DNA of 64,000 bases from Antribacter gilvus (GTDB lineage Bacteria; Actinomycetota; Actinomycetes; Actinomycetales; Cellulomonadaceae). The notes beneath the pieces are model-generated. The model had not been told where the DNA came from, did not search any database, and saw nothing but the letters and a program-made list of their open reading frames with translations. The stretch's first letter is position 1. Each line of letters starts with the position of its first letter. The stretch covers positions 1-64,000 of the forward strand of contig NZ_QXTH01000017.1 of NCBI RefSeq assembly GCF_003946865.1. Reading direction: 5' to 3'. Made by a program: the position numbers and the translations under genes. Shown here in pieces: positions 18,837 through 30,479 of this stretch.

Positions 18837-20267
18837 CTAGGCTCCGTCCTCGGCGAGGATCGCCCGGATGCGCTGCAGCCGCTCCGTCACCTGCCGCTCG
18901 AACCCGCGGTCGCTCGGCGTGTAGTAGCGCCGGCCGTCCAGCTCGTCGGGCAGGTACTGCTGCGGTGCGACCGCGTGCGGCCAGTCGTGCGCGTACCGGT
19001 ACTCCTTGCCGTGCCCGAGCCGGTCCGCGCCCGCGTAGTGGGCGTCCCGGAGGTGCATCGGCACCGTGCCCACGCGCCCCGCCCGGACGTCGGCGAGCGC
19101 CGCGTCGATGCCGAGGTACGCGGCGTTGGACTTGGGCGCGGTCGCGAGGTGGACCACGGCCTCCGCGAGGACGATGCGGCCCTCGGGCATGCCGATGAGC
19201 TGGACGGCCTGCGCGGCGGCGACGGCGGTCTGGAGGGCGGACGGGTCGGCGAGGCCCACGTCCTCGGCGGCGGAGATCACGAGCCGGCGGGCGATGAACC
19301 GCGGGTCCTCCCCCGCGGCCACCATGCGCGCGAGGTAGTGCAGGGCCGCGTCGACGTCGGAGCCGCGGATCGACTTGATGAACGCGGAGATCACGTCGTA
19401 GTGCTGGTCGCCGTCCCGGTCGTAGCGCACGGCGGCGACGTCGACGGCGCGCTCCACGGTGGCGAGGCCGACGACCGGGATGCCCGGGGCGCCGTCGTCC
19501 GCCCCCTCGCCTGGGCCCGTGTCGCCGGGGCCCGTGGCCTGGTCCGCGACCGGGTCGGAGAGGGCCGCGCCCGCCGCGGCCTCGAGGATGGTGAGCGCCT
19601 TGCGGGCGTCCCCGCCCGCGAGGCGGACGAGGTGCTCCTCCGCCTCGTCGGCGAGGGTGACCGAACCGTCGAGGCCGCGCGGGTCGGCGACGGCGCGGCG
19701 CACCAGCTCGCGCACGTGCTCGGACGTGAGCGGCTGGAGCGTGAGCAGGAGGGAGCGCGACAGCAGCGGGGAGTTCACGGAGAAGCTGGGGTTCTCCGTC
19801 GTGGCTGCGACGAGCGTGACCCAGCGGTTCTCGACGCTCGGCAGGAGGGCGTCCTGCTGCGACTTGGAGAACCGGTGCACCTCGTCGATGAAGAGGACGG
19901 TCTCGTCGCCGCCCGTGGCGAGCCGGCGCCGGGCGTCCTCGATCACCTGCCGCACGTCCTTGACGCCCGCGGTCACGGCGGACAGCTCGACGAACCGACG
20001 GCCGGACGCCGTCGCGACCAGGTACGCGAGCGTGGTCTTGCCGGTGCCCGGCGGCCCCCACAGGATGACCGACGACGGCGCCGCGCGCCCCGCCCCGCTC
20101 CCCGCGGGCTCGATGAGACGCCGCAGCGGCGACCCGGGCTCCAGGAGGTGCTGCTGCCCGGCGATCTCGTCGAGGCTGACGGGGCGCATCCGCACCGCGA
20201 GCGGGGACGCCGGCCCGGAGCGGGGTGTGCCCCGGGAGTCGGTGGTCGCGGCGTCGAACAGGTCCAT
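18837..20267 (-). CDS. rarA: Replication-associated recombination protein A (RarA/MgsA AAA+ ATPase)
   Basis: 476 residues. A AAA+ clamp-loader-like ATPase that acts at stalled replication forks. Walker A is GPPGTGKTT (71-79) and Walker B is LFIDE (125-129), followed by the sensor region [17 protein letters not shown]. The C-terminal tetramerisation part includes [16 protein letters not shown] and the end motif [18 protein letters not shown], characteristic of the family. The start is ATG at 20267; a longer reading adds ten residues without support. The stop is only three bases from the tetR operator. Confidence 0.95.
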   Translation of the reverse strand: MDLFDAATTDSRGTPRSGPASPLAVRMRPVSLDEIAGQQHLLEPGSPLRRLIEPAGSGAGRAAPSSVILWGPPGTGKTTLAYLVATASGRRFVELSAVTAGVKDVRQVIEDARRRLATGGDETVLFIDEVHRFSKSQQDALLPSVENRWVTLVAATTENPSFSVNSPLLSRSLLLTLQPLTSEHVRELVRRAVADPRGLDGSVTLADEAEEHLVRLAGGDARKALTILEAAAGAALSDPVADQATGPGDTGPGEGADDGAPGIPVVGLATVERAVDVAAVRYDRDGDQHYDVISAFIKSIRGSDVDAALHYLARMVAAGEDPRFIARRLVISAAEDVGLADPSALQTAVAAAQAVQLIGMPEGRIVLAEAVVHLATAPKSNAAYLGIDAALADVRAGRVGTVPMHLRDAHYAGADRLGHGKEYRYAHDWPHAVAPQQYLPDELDGRRYYTPSDRGFERQVTERLQRIRAILAEDGA

Positions 20268-20372
20268 GGGACCCAGCGTACGGACCGGCGGTGACACTCC
20301 CGGCCGCCGCGGCTCCCTGCCGAGACCGTGCTACGACGGGATAAAACGGTCCGTCAGTGAGATAGTCAAGCG

Positions 20373-22613
20373 GTGTTCTCCTCGCTGTTCTCCCTGCTCG
20401 GGCGAGTGGTTGCCCGGCGGCCCTGGCTGACGGTCGGCATCTGGGTGGTGCTGGCGGTCGCCGGCTACTCCGTGGCGGTGCTGGGCGTCGGCGGATCCTC
20501 GCTGTTCGACCGCGTGTCCACCGGCGCACCAACGATCTCCGGCTCCGAGAGCCAGGAGGGCCAGGACCTGCTCGACGAGGTGGACGTCAGCGGGGAGTCG
20601 GTCACGCTCCTCGTCCTGGACGTCGACCCCGCGGACCCGGCGGTGGCCGAGGCGATGGCCACCGAGAACCGGCGGCTCGGCGCGATCGCCGGCGTCGAGA
20701 CGGTCATCGACCCGTACGTGCTGGAGGGCGGGCTCGAGAATCCGGCGGCCGCGACCCTGGTCGCCGAGTCCGGCGACGGTTTCGTGGTCGAGGTCACGCT
20801 GGCGCCGGACCTCACGGACGCGGAGCGCGACGAGACGCACGACCTCGTGGTGGAGCGTCTGCACGCGCTGCCGGAGGCGCTCGGCGCCGACGCCGACGGC
20901 CTCGTCAGCAGCGCGGACCTCGTGCTGGACGAGATCACCGGCCAGGTCCGCGAGGACCTCGAGACCGGCGAGGCGGTGGCGCTCCCCGTGGCCCTGCTCG
21001 TCATGGTGCTCGTGTTCGGCGGCTTCCTCGCGGCCGCCATGCCCATGGCCGGGGCCTTCGCCTCGATCGGTGTGGGGCTCGGCGTGCTGCTGGGCCTGAC
21101 GTACCTGATGGGCGTGGACGCGTCGGTGGTGAACGTGGTCTCGCTGCTGGCCATCGGCCTGTCCATCGACTACGGCCTGCTCATGGTCTCCCGCTATCGC
21201 GAGGAGCTCGGCAACCTGGCCGACGACGCCGAGGCGGTGGACGGGCTGCGGCGTCGACGGCGGGACGGCGTCGTGCTGGAGGCTGTGTCGCGGACCATGG
21301 CGACCGCCGGGCAGACCGTCACGTTCTCCGCCGTCACCGTGGCGATCTCCATCGCGGGCCTCCTGGTCTTCTCCCCCGAGATCCTCCGCAGCATCGGCGC
21401 CGGCGGGGTCGCCGTCATCCTGATCGCGGTGCTCACCGCGCTCACGCTCGTCCCGGCACTCCTCACCCTCACCGGCCGCCGCCTCGAACGGCCCGGGCTC
21501 CTGGGCCGCGTGCCGTTCCTCCGCGGGCTCCTCGCCCGGACGGCCGACGTCCGGGCCGACGAGGGTCTGTTCTCCCGTCTCGCCGTCGTGGTCCAGAAGC
21601 ACCCGTGGTGGACCACCGGCGGTGCGCTCCTCGCCCTGCTCCTGCTCGCCTCGCCCGCGCTCGGCCTGCAGATGCGCAGCTCAGGCATCGAGCTGCTGCC
21701 CGCCTCCTCCGAGCAACGGCAGCTGGTGGAGGTCCTCGCCGAGGAGTACCCGGCGAGCGACGGCGCGGAGGTGACGGTCCTCGCGGCGACCGGCGTGGAA
21801 GCCAGCGCCGGGCTCTTGGCGGAGATCGACGCGCTCGACGGCGTGACGGCGGTGGACGAGCCTCGCGACGCCGCGGGCTACACCGTCATCGGCGTGCACG
21901 TCTCCGGGAGCGACCCGGCGGGCGCGGAGGCCGTCGGCGTCGTGGAAGCGCTGCGCGAGCTGGATCCGGGCTTCGACACCTGGGTGACCGGGCAGGCCGC
22001 CGCTCAGGTGGACTTCCGCGACGCCCTCGCCGATCGCGTCTGGTGGGCCGTCGCCATCGTCGTGGTCGCCACGATGGTGCTGCTGTTCCTCATGACGGGC
22101 TCGCTGGTGCTGCCCGTCAAGGCGATCCTCACGAACGCCGTGTCGCTCGCCGCCTCGCTCGGCGTGCTCGTCTGGGGGTTCCAGGAGGGCCACCTCGAAG
22201 GGCTGCTGGGGTTCGACGCGGTGGGCGGCATCGAGACGTACGTGGTCGCGCTCGTCGTCGCCTTCGCCTTCGGCCTCGCGATGGACTACGAGCTCTTCCT
22301 GCTCTCCCGCATCCTCGAGCTGCATCACGAGGGCCGCAGCGACGAGGAGGCGGTCCGGGTGGGGCTGCAGCGCTCAGGCCGCATCATCACCTCGGCGGCC
22401 GCCATCATCGTGGTGGTGTTCGCCGGCTTCGTCGCGGGGCAGCTGCTCGTCATCAAGGAGGTCGGCTTCGCGCTCGCCGTGGCGGTCATCATCGACGCGA
22501 CCCTCGTGCGGCTGCTGCTCGTGCCCGCCTCCATGACCTTGCTGGGCCGGTGGAACTGGTGGGCGCCGACGTTCCTGCGGCGGGTCCACGCCCGGGCGGG
22601 CATCGAGCACTAG
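20373..22613 (+). CDS. MMPL/RND-family membrane transporter
   Basis: 746 residues with the standard two-half plan. There is a helix at 17-38, an outer domain to about 205, then five helices with LLAIGLSIDYGLLMVSRYRE. After a second helix/outer domain (about 410-555) come five more helices with AFAFGLAMDYELFLLSR. Both membrane Asp-Tyr signatures are present. The start is GTG at 20373, six bases after a GATAGT that could be a -10, so the message may be leaderless. It diverges from rarA and is not next to a regulator. It has no long coiled-coil insert, unlike the MMPL protein at 15511-18114. The substrate is unknown. Confidence 0.88.
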   Translation: MFSSLFSLLGRVVARRPWLTVGIWVVLAVAGYSVAVLGVGGSSLFDRVSTGAPTISGSESQEGQDLLDEVDVSGESVTLLVLDVDPADPAVAEAMATENRRLGAIAGVETVIDPYVLEGGLENPAAATLVAESGDGFVVEVTLAPDLTDAERDETHDLVVERLHALPEALGADADGLVSSADLVLDEITGQVREDLETGEAVALPVALLVMVLVFGGFLAAAMPMAGAFASIGVGLGVLLGLTYLMGVDASVVNVVSLLAIGLSIDYGLLMVSRYREELGNLADDAEAVDGLRRRRRDGVVLEAVSRTMATAGQTVTFSAVTVAISIAGLLVFSPEILRSIGAGGVAVILIAVLTALTLVPALLTLTGRRLERPGLLGRVPFLRGLLARTADVRADEGLFSRLAVVVQKHPWWTTGGALLALLLLASPALGLQMRSSGIELLPASSEQRQLVEVLAEEYPASDGAEVTVLAATGVEASAGLLAEIDALDGVTAVDEPRDAAGYTVIGVHVSGSDPAGAEAVGVVEALRELDPGFDTWVTGQAAAQVDFRDALADRVWWAVAIVVVATMVLLFLMTGSLVLPVKAILTNAVSLAASLGVLVWGFQEGHLEGLLGFDAVGGIETYVVALVVAFAFGLAMDYELFLLSRILELHHEGRSDEEAVRVGLQRSGRIITSAAAIIVVVFAGFVAGQLLVIKEVGFALAVAVIIDATLVRLLLVPASMTLLGRWNWWAPTFLRRVHARAGIEH

Positions 22614-22649
22614 GAGCGCTGCGCTGCCCCGCCCGGACGTGTCACCGGA

Positions 22650-23156
22650 TCAGTACGAGACCTCGCTCGCCACCATCACGCCGATCAGGATGAGGTAGCC
22701 GATGATGACCAGGACCGTGAGGATCCCGATCGCGATGCCGATCCAGCCGGTCACGAAGCCGACGGTGGCGAGGGTCCCGTTGTTGGCGAGGCCCGCCCGC
22801 TCGGCCTCACGGGCCTTCTTCGCGAGGATGATCGCCGGGATTCCGCCGAGCAGGCCGAACCCGATCACGCCGAGGATGCCGAACACGAGCGAGAGCACGC
22901 CGAGGTCGTTCTTGGGCATCACAGGCGCCGGCGCGTAGCCGTACGCCGGGTACTGCTGGCCGGGCTGGCCCGGCTGGCCCTGGTAGGGCTGGCCGGCGTA
23001 CTGCTGGGTGAGATCAGGCTGCGCGCCGGAGTAGGGCGGGCCGTAGGGCTGCTGATCCGGCTGCGGCTGGGTTGCGTAGGGCTGCTCCGGCTGACCCGTG
23101 TAGGGCTGTTCGGGCTGCGGGGGCGGCGAGCTCCAACCGCCGTCGGCCTGCGTCAT
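22650..23156 (-). CDS. DUF4190-like small membrane protein with Pro/Gln/Tyr-rich N terminus, copy 1
   Basis: 168 residues. About 80 residues of Pro-Gln-Tyr repeats (QPYTGQPEQPY, GQPYQGQPGQPGQQYP) are followed by KNDLGVLSLVFGILG and two hydrophobic hairpin helices, with the family-like string KKAREAERAGLANNGTLA between them. It is a close tandem duplicate of the next gene upstream. The start is ATG at 23156; GAAAGGTACCTTT in front is shared with copy 2 and supplies the ribosome site. The function is unknown, and it is probably a cytoplasmic-membrane protein with a disordered tail. Confidence 0.75.
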   Translation of the reverse strand: MTQADGGWSSPPPQPEQPYTGQPEQPYATQPQPDQQPYGPPYSGAQPDLTQQYAGQPYQGQPGQPGQQYPAYGYAPAPVMPKNDLGVLSLVFGILGVIGFGLLGGIPAIILAKKAREAERAGLANNGTLATVGFVTGWIGIAIGILTVLVIIGYLILIGVMVASEVSY

Positions 23157-23196
23157 CAAAGGTACCTTTCGAGTCGCGGACGACCGAGACTAGCAG

Positions 23197-23697
23197 TCAG
23201 TACGACGACGACTCGGTCACCGCGACCAGCAGGAACACCAGCACGTAGAAGAGCACGATCAGCGTGACGACGGCGATGCCGATCCAGCCGGTCACGATGC
23301 CCGCGGTGGCGAGGCTGCCGTTGTTGGCGAGTCCTGCCCGCTCCGCCGCCTTGGCCTTGCTGCCGAGGATGATCGCCGGGATCCCCGCGAGAGGGCCGAA
23401 CCCGACCACCGCGAGGATGCCGAACACGAGCGCGAGGACGCCGAGGTCGTTCTTCGGCATGGCCGGCGCCGGCGCATAGCCGTACGCCGGGTACTGCTGA
23501 CCGGGCCGGCCCGGCTGGTTCTGGTACGGCTGACCCGCGTACCGCTGGGTCAGGTCAGGCTGCGCACCGGTGTAGGGCGAGCCGTACGGCTGCTGGTCCG
23601 GCTGCGGCTGACCCGTGTAGGGCTGTTCCGGCTGACCCGTGTAGGGCTGGTCGGGCTGCGGGGGCGGCGAGCTCCAGCCGCCGTCGGCCTGCGTCAT
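23197..23697 (-). CDS. DUF4190-like small membrane protein with Pro/Gln/Tyr-rich N terminus, copy 2
   Basis: 166 residues, nearly identical in plan to copy 1: MTQADGGWSSPPPQP, a QPYTGQ-rich region, YGYAPAP, KNDLGVLALVFGILA and two hydrophobic helices around AGLANNGSLATAGIVTGW. The ATG at 23697 is preceded by the same GAAAGGTACCTTT sequence as copy 1, so the duplication included the ribosome site. Copy 1 follows 40 bases downstream. The role is unknown. Confidence 0.75.
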   Translation of the reverse strand: MTQADGGWSSPPPQPDQPYTGQPEQPYTGQPQPDQQPYGSPYTGAQPDLTQRYAGQPYQNQPGRPGQQYPAYGYAPAPAMPKNDLGVLALVFGILAVVGFGPLAGIPAIILGSKAKAAERAGLANNGSLATAGIVTGWIGIAVVTLIVLFYVLVFLLVAVTESSSY

Positions 23698-23752
23698 AAA
23701 AGGTACCTTTCGAACCAGGGACGCCCGAGGTTAGCAGCACCGGGACCATCTG

Positions 23753-24094
23753 CTACCAGCCGTTCATCGCCATGAACACGACGACGAACACGCCGAAGGC
23801 GATCCACGCGATGCTGAGCCAGGCGGCGACGACGCCGACGAGAGCAGTACCCCGGTTGTCCGCCAGACCGGCACGGACAGCCCGCCGCGCGTTCCAGGCC
23901 GCGACCAGTGCCACGACTGCGGTAACGAAGATGAGCCCCCACAGGGCGTACATCCAGACGCTGAACGGCATCACCATCTGGCGGACGAGGGCCGCGGATG
24001 CGGCGGACCCCACGCCCAGGGCGCACGCAAGGCGGCCCAGGCCGTTCTTCGAGGTCGAGGCCTGCTCGACGGGACGGGGCTCGTGCTCGGTCAC
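23753..24094 (-). CDS. DUF4190-like small membrane protein without the repeat tail
   Basis: 113 residues with a short N terminus (MTEHEPRPVEQASTSKNGLG), an apolar segment (CALGVGSAASAALVRQMVM), then helices at about 45-68 and 85-110. The link RRAVRAGLADNRGTALVG matches the ERAGLANNG motif in the flanking copies, so it belongs to the same family despite lacking the Pro/Gln-rich tail. The start is GTG at 24094. It has diverged most of the four. Confidence 0.65.
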   Translation of the reverse strand: MTEHEPRPVEQASTSKNGLGRLACALGVGSAASAALVRQMVMPFSVWMYALWGLIFVTAVVALVAAWNARRAVRAGLADNRGTALVGVVAAWLSIAWIAFGVFVVVFMAMNGW

Positions 24095-24135
24095 GGTCCT
24101 AGGCCTCCCTGAACACGCTCGGGCCGTACGGCTGC

Positions 24136-24561
24136 TCAGCCATAACCGAACTGGACCGCGTCGAGGAACCAGAAGAGGCCGAAGAACCCGGCCACGAGGA
24201 CTCCACCCAGGGCAGCGAGCGACCCCAGGACGATGCCCGCCGTCGCCAGGCCGCCGTTGTCAGCCAGGCCCGCCCGGACGGCCTTGTGCCCCTTCACACC
24301 CAGGACGATCGCGATGATCCCGGGAACCAGGCCGAGACCGAAGGCCGAGACCAAGAAGAAGCCGACGACGCCCAGGACGAGCGACCACACCGCGAGGCTG
24401 TTCTGCGGCAGAGCCGGTCGCACGCCGTACGGCCCGGGCGGACCAGCGGGCGTCCCGTACACCGGTGCCGGCTGCTGCTCCGGGGACGACGCGGACGGGC
24501 CGTACGCCGGCTGGACCGGCTGTCCCTCGGGCGAGCCCCAGCCGGGTTCCTGCTGTGACAT
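24136..24561 (-). CDS. DUF4190-like small membrane protein, copy 4
   Basis: 141 residues. A Pro/Gln/Ala-rich N-terminal 50 residues (MSQQEPGWGSPEGQPVQPAY) precedes QNSLAVWSLVLGVVGFFLV, the linker KAVRAGLADNGGLATAGIV and a final hydrophobic segment. It has the same family signature as the three downstream genes. The ATG at 24561 is chosen because the frame further upstream is antisense to the acetyltransferase. It may be the first gene of the set. The function is unknown. Confidence 0.72.
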   Translation of the reverse strand: MSQQEPGWGSPEGQPVQPAYGPSASSPEQQPAPVYGTPAGPPGPYGVRPALPQNSLAVWSLVLGVVGFFLVSAFGLGLVPGIIAIVLGVKGHKAVRAGLADNGGLATAGIVLGSLAALGGVLVAGFFGLFWFLDAVQFGYG

Positions 24562-24620
24562 CGGTACGCCTCTCCGTCGGGTCCGGCGAGAGCGTAGCAG
24601 CGCGTCACCGCAGGTCGTCG

Positions 24621-25462
24621 TCACCGCTCGGGGCGCCACGTCTCCACCTCGTGCATCAGCTCGAACCCGAGCCGCTCGTACACGCGGCGCGCCACGTCGT
24701 TGTCGTCGTACATCCCGAGCACCACGAGACCGTGGTCCCGGACGCCGTCGGAGGTGGCCCGCGCCGTCACCGCCGCAGCGAAGCCGCGACCACGCCGCTC
24801 GGGGCGGGTGCCGATGCCGCCGAGGTGCACCAGGCCGCCGTCGGGCGGGGTCGTCGCGCAGGCCACCGCGGCGAGGGTCCCGTCGGCGTCGCGCCACCCG
24901 TACCAGGTCGACAGCCGGTCGCCGGGGCGGTGCGACGTGGTCGGGTTCGACGCGGCCAGGCACTCCTCGACGGCGGCGGCGTCCCGGCCCTTCTCGCGTG
25001 GCGCCTGCCCCGCAGCCTCCGCAGACGCCGACGACGCCCCGGCCTCCGCGGCGACGACGTCGAGCAGCTCGACCGCCGCAGGGTCGGGCGTGCCCGGCGG
25101 CACGTCCGGCTCCCGCTCGATCGCAAGGCGGTCCCACGTGGACCGCCGGGCAAGGTGCCGGCGCGCCAGCACGTCCTCCGCGTGCGTCCCGGTACCGCGG
25201 GTCAGGGAGACCGCGGCCGGCTCCGGCACGTCGGCCGCCACGTCGCGCAGCAGGACGGCCAAGCGGGACGGCTCCCCCACGCCCACCAGGACGGGAGCGT
25301 GGGGGCGGCGGTCGCGGGGCGCGATCCGCACGAGCGCGGCCGCGCCGTCGTCGTCCCGCCCGTCCGACCACGACGCGACGGTCAGCCAGCCGAACGGGTG
25401 GACGAGGAACGGGTGCGCGAGCCCCCGCCCGGCCAGGCGCCGTCCGGCGACCGGCCCCGCGC

Positions 25463-25466
<4 letters not shown>
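24621..25466 (-). CDS. GNAT-family N-acetyltransferase
   Basis: 281 residues. The C-terminal third is a GNAT/FR47 domain: [25 protein letters not shown] is the acetyl-CoA-binding strand and loop (RRGRGF), followed by [25 protein letters not shown]. The N-terminal half is divergent and Ala/Arg-rich. The GTG start overlaps the aspS stop by GTGA, so it is coupled to the synthetase. Whether the acetyl acceptor is a small molecule or a protein is unknown. Confidence 0.8.
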
Positions 25467-27268
<1,802 letters not shown>

Positions 27269-27367
27269 GGAGGTTCCTTTCGAAACGTGGGGTGGCCCGA
27301 CGACGTCGGGCAGCGACGGCGTCGGTCGAGGACGCCCTGGCGAGTCTAGTCGGTGGTCGGCGTCCGG

Positions 27368-28426
27368 CTACGCCCAGGGGGCCCGCACCCCGGCCCTCCG
27401 CCCGGCTTCAGCGAGGGACGCCGCGACGTCGTCCGGCAGCTCCACCCCGTGGGCGAGCGCGTCGTCGTGCCGACGCCACTCGAGCTGCCCGGGGTGGAGG
27501 ATCTCCTCGGCGCCCTGGGCGAGGGGCGCCGCGTGCAGCCGGTCGAGGTAGTCGGCGACCCGCTGGCCGACCGGCGGGGCACCGCCGAACACCGCGGGGT
27601 CGACCACCAGGAAGACGTGCGCGACACCGTTGGGAACGTCCGGCTCGAACAGCCACGAGGGGATCTGGTCCGACGTCGGACCGGCCGCCAGGATGCCGGT
27701 CAGCACGTCCACGAGGACGGCGAGCCCGTAGCCCTTGTGCGACGACATGGGCAGCATGACGCCCTCGTCGGGGTAGCGGGACGGGTCTGTGGTGGGCCGG
27801 CCCTCGCCGTCGACGATCCAGCCCTCGGGAACGGGCGTGCCGGCGTCGCGTGCCTTGACGACCTTGAGCGAGGCGACCTGGCTGAGCGCGATGTCCAGCA
27901 TCACGGGCGGGTACCGGCCGGCTGGCACCGCGTAGGCGAGGGGGTTGTTCCCGAGCACCTTGCCGCGAGCGCCGGGCGCCGTCATGTTGGCGTCGACGTT
28001 GCTCGCCACGATGCCGACCATGCCGGCCTCGGCTGCGGTCAGCGCGTACAGTCCGGCGGCCCCGAAGTGGGTGGACCCGCGGACGACGACGACGGCCACG
28101 CCCGTCTGCCTGGCCTTGGCGACGGCGGTGCGCACCCCGGTGTCCCCGGCGACCATGCCGAGCCCGTTGTGTGCGTCGAGCAGCGCGTACGCGGGGCCGT
28201 CGACGACCGCGGTGGGGCTCGCCGCGAGGTCGAGTCCGCCGCGCCGCGCCTTGTCGAGGTAGCCGCCGAGGTTCTTCAGCCCGTGGGAGTGCACGCCGAA
28301 CACGTCGGTCCGCGCGAGGTGGGCGGCCGTGGTTCTCGCGTGGGCGTGCGGGGCCCCTGCCTCGACCAGGCACGCCTCGGCGAACCGTTCGAGGTCGGGG
28401 TAGGGCACGCGCAGGGGCGGGCTCAC
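27368..28426 (-). CDS. Malate/L-lactate/ureidoglycolate dehydrogenase family (Ldh2) oxidoreductase
   Basis: 352 residues of the NAD(P)-dependent Ldh2/YlbC/ComC fold, unrelated to classical LDH. Family marks are DVFGVHSHGLKNLGGYL (His46, His48), VVVVRGSTHFGAAG (His120), ASNVDANMTAPGARGKVLGNNPLAYAVP, and SSHKGYGLAVLVDVLTGIL. These enzymes oxidise 2-hydroxy acids to 2-oxo acids. The GTG start overlaps the SDR stop by GTGA. It is the last gene of the TRAP operon, so it probably oxidises the imported hydroxy acid or a product of the SDR. The exact substrate is unknown. Confidence 0.9.
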   Translation of the reverse strand: MSPPLRVPYPDLERFAEACLVEAGAPHAHARTTAAHLARTDVFGVHSHGLKNLGGYLDKARRGGLDLAASPTAVVDGPAYALLDAHNGLGMVAGDTGVRTAVAKARQTGVAVVVVRGSTHFGAAGLYALTAAEAGMVGIVASNVDANMTAPGARGKVLGNNPLAYAVPAGRYPPVMLDIALSQVASLKVVKARDAGTPVPEGWIVDGEGRPTTDPSRYPDEGVMLPMSSHKGYGLAVLVDVLTGILAAGPTSDQIPSWLFEPDVPNGVAHVFLVVDPAVFGGAPPVGQRVADYLDRLHAAPLAQGAEEILHPGQLEWRRHDDALAHGVELPDDVAASLAEAGRRAGVRAPWA

Positions 28427-29184
28427 ATCGTCATCCCGCCGTCGACGACGAGCACCGAGCCGGTCATGAACGCCGCCTCGTCCGAGGCGACGAAGGCGAT
28501 GGCGGCCGCTATCTCGTCGGCCCGGCCGAGGCGCCCCAGCGGCTGGCGGGCGACGAAGGCCGCCTCCTGCGCCGATGGGTCGGGCGCGGCGGCGATCTTG
28601 TCCGCGAGGGCCGGGGTGAGCGTGGTGCCGGGGCAGACGCAGTTGACGCGGACGCCGTGGGTCGCGTGGTCGACGGCCATGGATCGCGTGAGCGCGACGG
28701 CGGCTCCCTTCGTCGCGGCGTAGACGGCGCGTTCGTGATGCCCCTTGAGCGCGGCCGCGGAGGCGACGTTCACGATGACGCCGCGGGTCTCGCGGAGCGC
28801 GGGCAGTGCGGCCCGGCACATGTGGACCATGCCCTTGACGTTGACGGCGAGCATGCGTTCGAGCTCGCTGTCCGACGTCGTCTCGACGGTTCCCGGGATC
28901 GCGATGCCGGCGTTGTTGACGAGGATGTCGAGGCGGCCGAACCGTTCCAGGGCGACGGCGACCGCTGCGGCGGCGGTGGCGGGGTCGGCGACGTCGCCCG
29001 CGGCCAGGACCGCGCGGCCGCCGTCGGCCATGATGGCGGACACGGTGTGCAACCCGCCCTCGGCGGTGCGGGAGTTGACGACGACGTCGGCCCCCCGGCG
29101 GGCGAGCAGCACGGCGGTCTCCCGGCCGATGCCCGCGCCGGCACCGGTCACGAGCGCGGTGCGCCCCGTGAGGTCCCCCGTCAT
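28423..29184 (-). CDS. Short-chain dehydrogenase/reductase
   Basis: 253 residues, classical SDR. It has the cofactor loop TGAGAGIG (13-20), NNAG (90-93) and the triad Ser142, Tyr155 and Lys159 (YAATK), and ends in the common C-terminal motif SVLVVDGGMTM. The ATG overlaps the DctM stop by ATGA, and its own stop overlaps the Ldh2-type gene by GTGA, so the three are made together. It may interconvert a hydroxyl and a keto group on the compound brought in by the transporter. The substrate is not predictable. Confidence 0.92.
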   Translation of the reverse strand: MTGDLTGRTALVTGAGAGIGRETAVLLARRGADVVVNSRTAEGGLHTVSAIMADGGRAVLAAGDVADPATAAAAVAVALERFGRLDILVNNAGIAIPGTVETTSDSELERMLAVNVKGMVHMCRAALPALRETRGVIVNVASAAALKGHHERAVYAATKGAAVALTRSMAVDHATHGVRVNCVCPGTTLTPALADKIAAAPDPSAQEAAFVARQPLGRLGRADEIAAAIAFVASDEAAFMTGSVLVVDGGMTM

Positions 29185-30479
29185 GGCGTCGCCTCCGTGG
29201 CCCCGAACACGAGGTCCGGGAGCCACAGGCTGAGCTCCGGGACGAGCACGACACCCACCAGGAGAAGGGCGATCGCTCCGAAGAGATACCCGGACTGCCG
29301 CAGGTAGGCCGGGACCGTGGTGTCGAACATCGCGCAGGCGATGAGCATCACCACACCGACCGGCGGGGTGAGGAGGCCGAGAGTGAGCGTCAGCACCATG
29401 ACGATGCCGAAGTGCACCGGGTCGATCCCGACGCGTTCCGCGACCGGCACCAGCATGGTGGTGAGCAGGAGGATCAGGACCGTCGAGTCCATGAACATCC
29501 CGATCACGAGCAGCGCCACGACCAGGACCAGCATGAGCAGCGTCGGGTTCTCCGTGATCCCCAGCAGGCCGTCCATCAGCCGCTGCGGGACCCGGTCCCA
29601 AGTCAGCCCACGGGTCCACGTCCCGGAGATGGCGATCAGGAACATGATCATGCCGACGTCGACCGCGGTGTCTCCCAGCGCGCGCCCCAGCCGCTGCCAG
29701 GAGAGCTCGCGGTAGAACAGCACCCCCACGAGCACCGCGTACGCGACGGCGAAGGCGCCGGCCTCCGAGGGGGTGAAGTACCCGAACCGCAGGCCCAGGA
29801 TCAGGATCACGGGGAACAGCAGCGCCCACGCGCTCCTGCCCGCCGCGGACCCGATCTCGCGCGGCCGCGCCATGCGGTGACGCTCGCGCGGATAGTCGTT
29901 GCGGTGCGCCGTCACCCCGACGGCGGCCATGAGCAGCAGCGCCAGGAGGATGCCCGGCACCACACCCGCGGCGAACAGCCGGCCGATCGACACCTCGCCG
30001 AGCGTCCCGTACAGGATCAGCCCGGTCCCGGGCGGCACGAGCGTGGTGATGATGGCCGACGTACCGATCAGGCCGGCGGCGAAGCCGGGCGCGTAGCCAC
30101 GCGCCGTCATGCCGGGGCCGAGCACCCGGCCGAACATGGTGGCGTCCCCGATCGCGGAGCTCGTCACGCCACCCATCGTGAACGCCGTGACCACGTTGAC
30201 GTGGCCCAGGCCCGCGCGGAGGTGTCCCGTGAGGGTGGACGACAGGTCGAGCAGGCGCCGCGTCATGCCGGTCTCGTTGAGGAAGTTGCCCGCCAGCACG
30301 AAGAGCGGGATCGCGAGGATCGCGAAGTTCTGGGTCTGCGTGACCGTCAGCTGGGCGGCCAGCGTCAGGTCGCTCGTGGGTTCGGTCAGGTAGTACAGGA
30401 ATCCCGAGACGCCGATCGCGAACGCCACGGGCATGCCGAGCGCCACCAGGATCAGGAAGACCACGAAGACGGTGATCAC
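29181..30479 (-). CDS. TRAP transporter large permease subunit (DctM family)
   Basis: 432 residues, about 12 hydrophobic helices. This is the ion-coupled channel of a TRAP importer. The sequence begins MITVFVVFLILVALGMPVAFAIGVSGF, and it carries LAIPLFVLAGNFLNETGMTRRLLDL and the repeated inner motif (VPPGTGLILYGTLGEVSIGRLF, LTPPVGVVMLIACAM) typical of DctM. The start is GTG at 30479 in a GTGA overlap with the small subunit. It works with the DctQ-like and DctP-like proteins encoded next to it. Confidence 0.95.
   Translation of the reverse strand: MITVFVVFLILVALGMPVAFAIGVSGFLYYLTEPTSDLTLAAQLTVTQTQNFAILAIPLFVLAGNFLNETGMTRRLLDLSSTLTGHLRAGLGHVNVVTAFTMGGVTSSAIGDATMFGRVLGPGMTARGYAPGFAAGLIGTSAIITTLVPPGTGLILYGTLGEVSIGRLFAAGVVPGILLALLLMAAVGVTAHRNDYPRERHRMARPREIGSAAGRSAWALLFPVILILGLRFGYFTPSEAGAFAVAYAVLVGVLFYRELSWQRLGRALGDTAVDVGMIMFLIAISGTWTRGLTWDRVPQRLMDGLLGITENPTLLMLVLVVALLVIGMFMDSTVLILLLTTMLVPVAERVGIDPVHFGIVMVLTLTLGLLTPPVGVVMLIACAMFDTTVPAYLRQSGYLFGAIALLLVGVVLVPELSLWLPDLVFGATEATP

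Noticed and set aside
15346-18840. A 1164-codon open frame antisense to the MMPL gene and tetR
   Set aside because: Same antisense effect; it covers two well-supported genes and has no family match.
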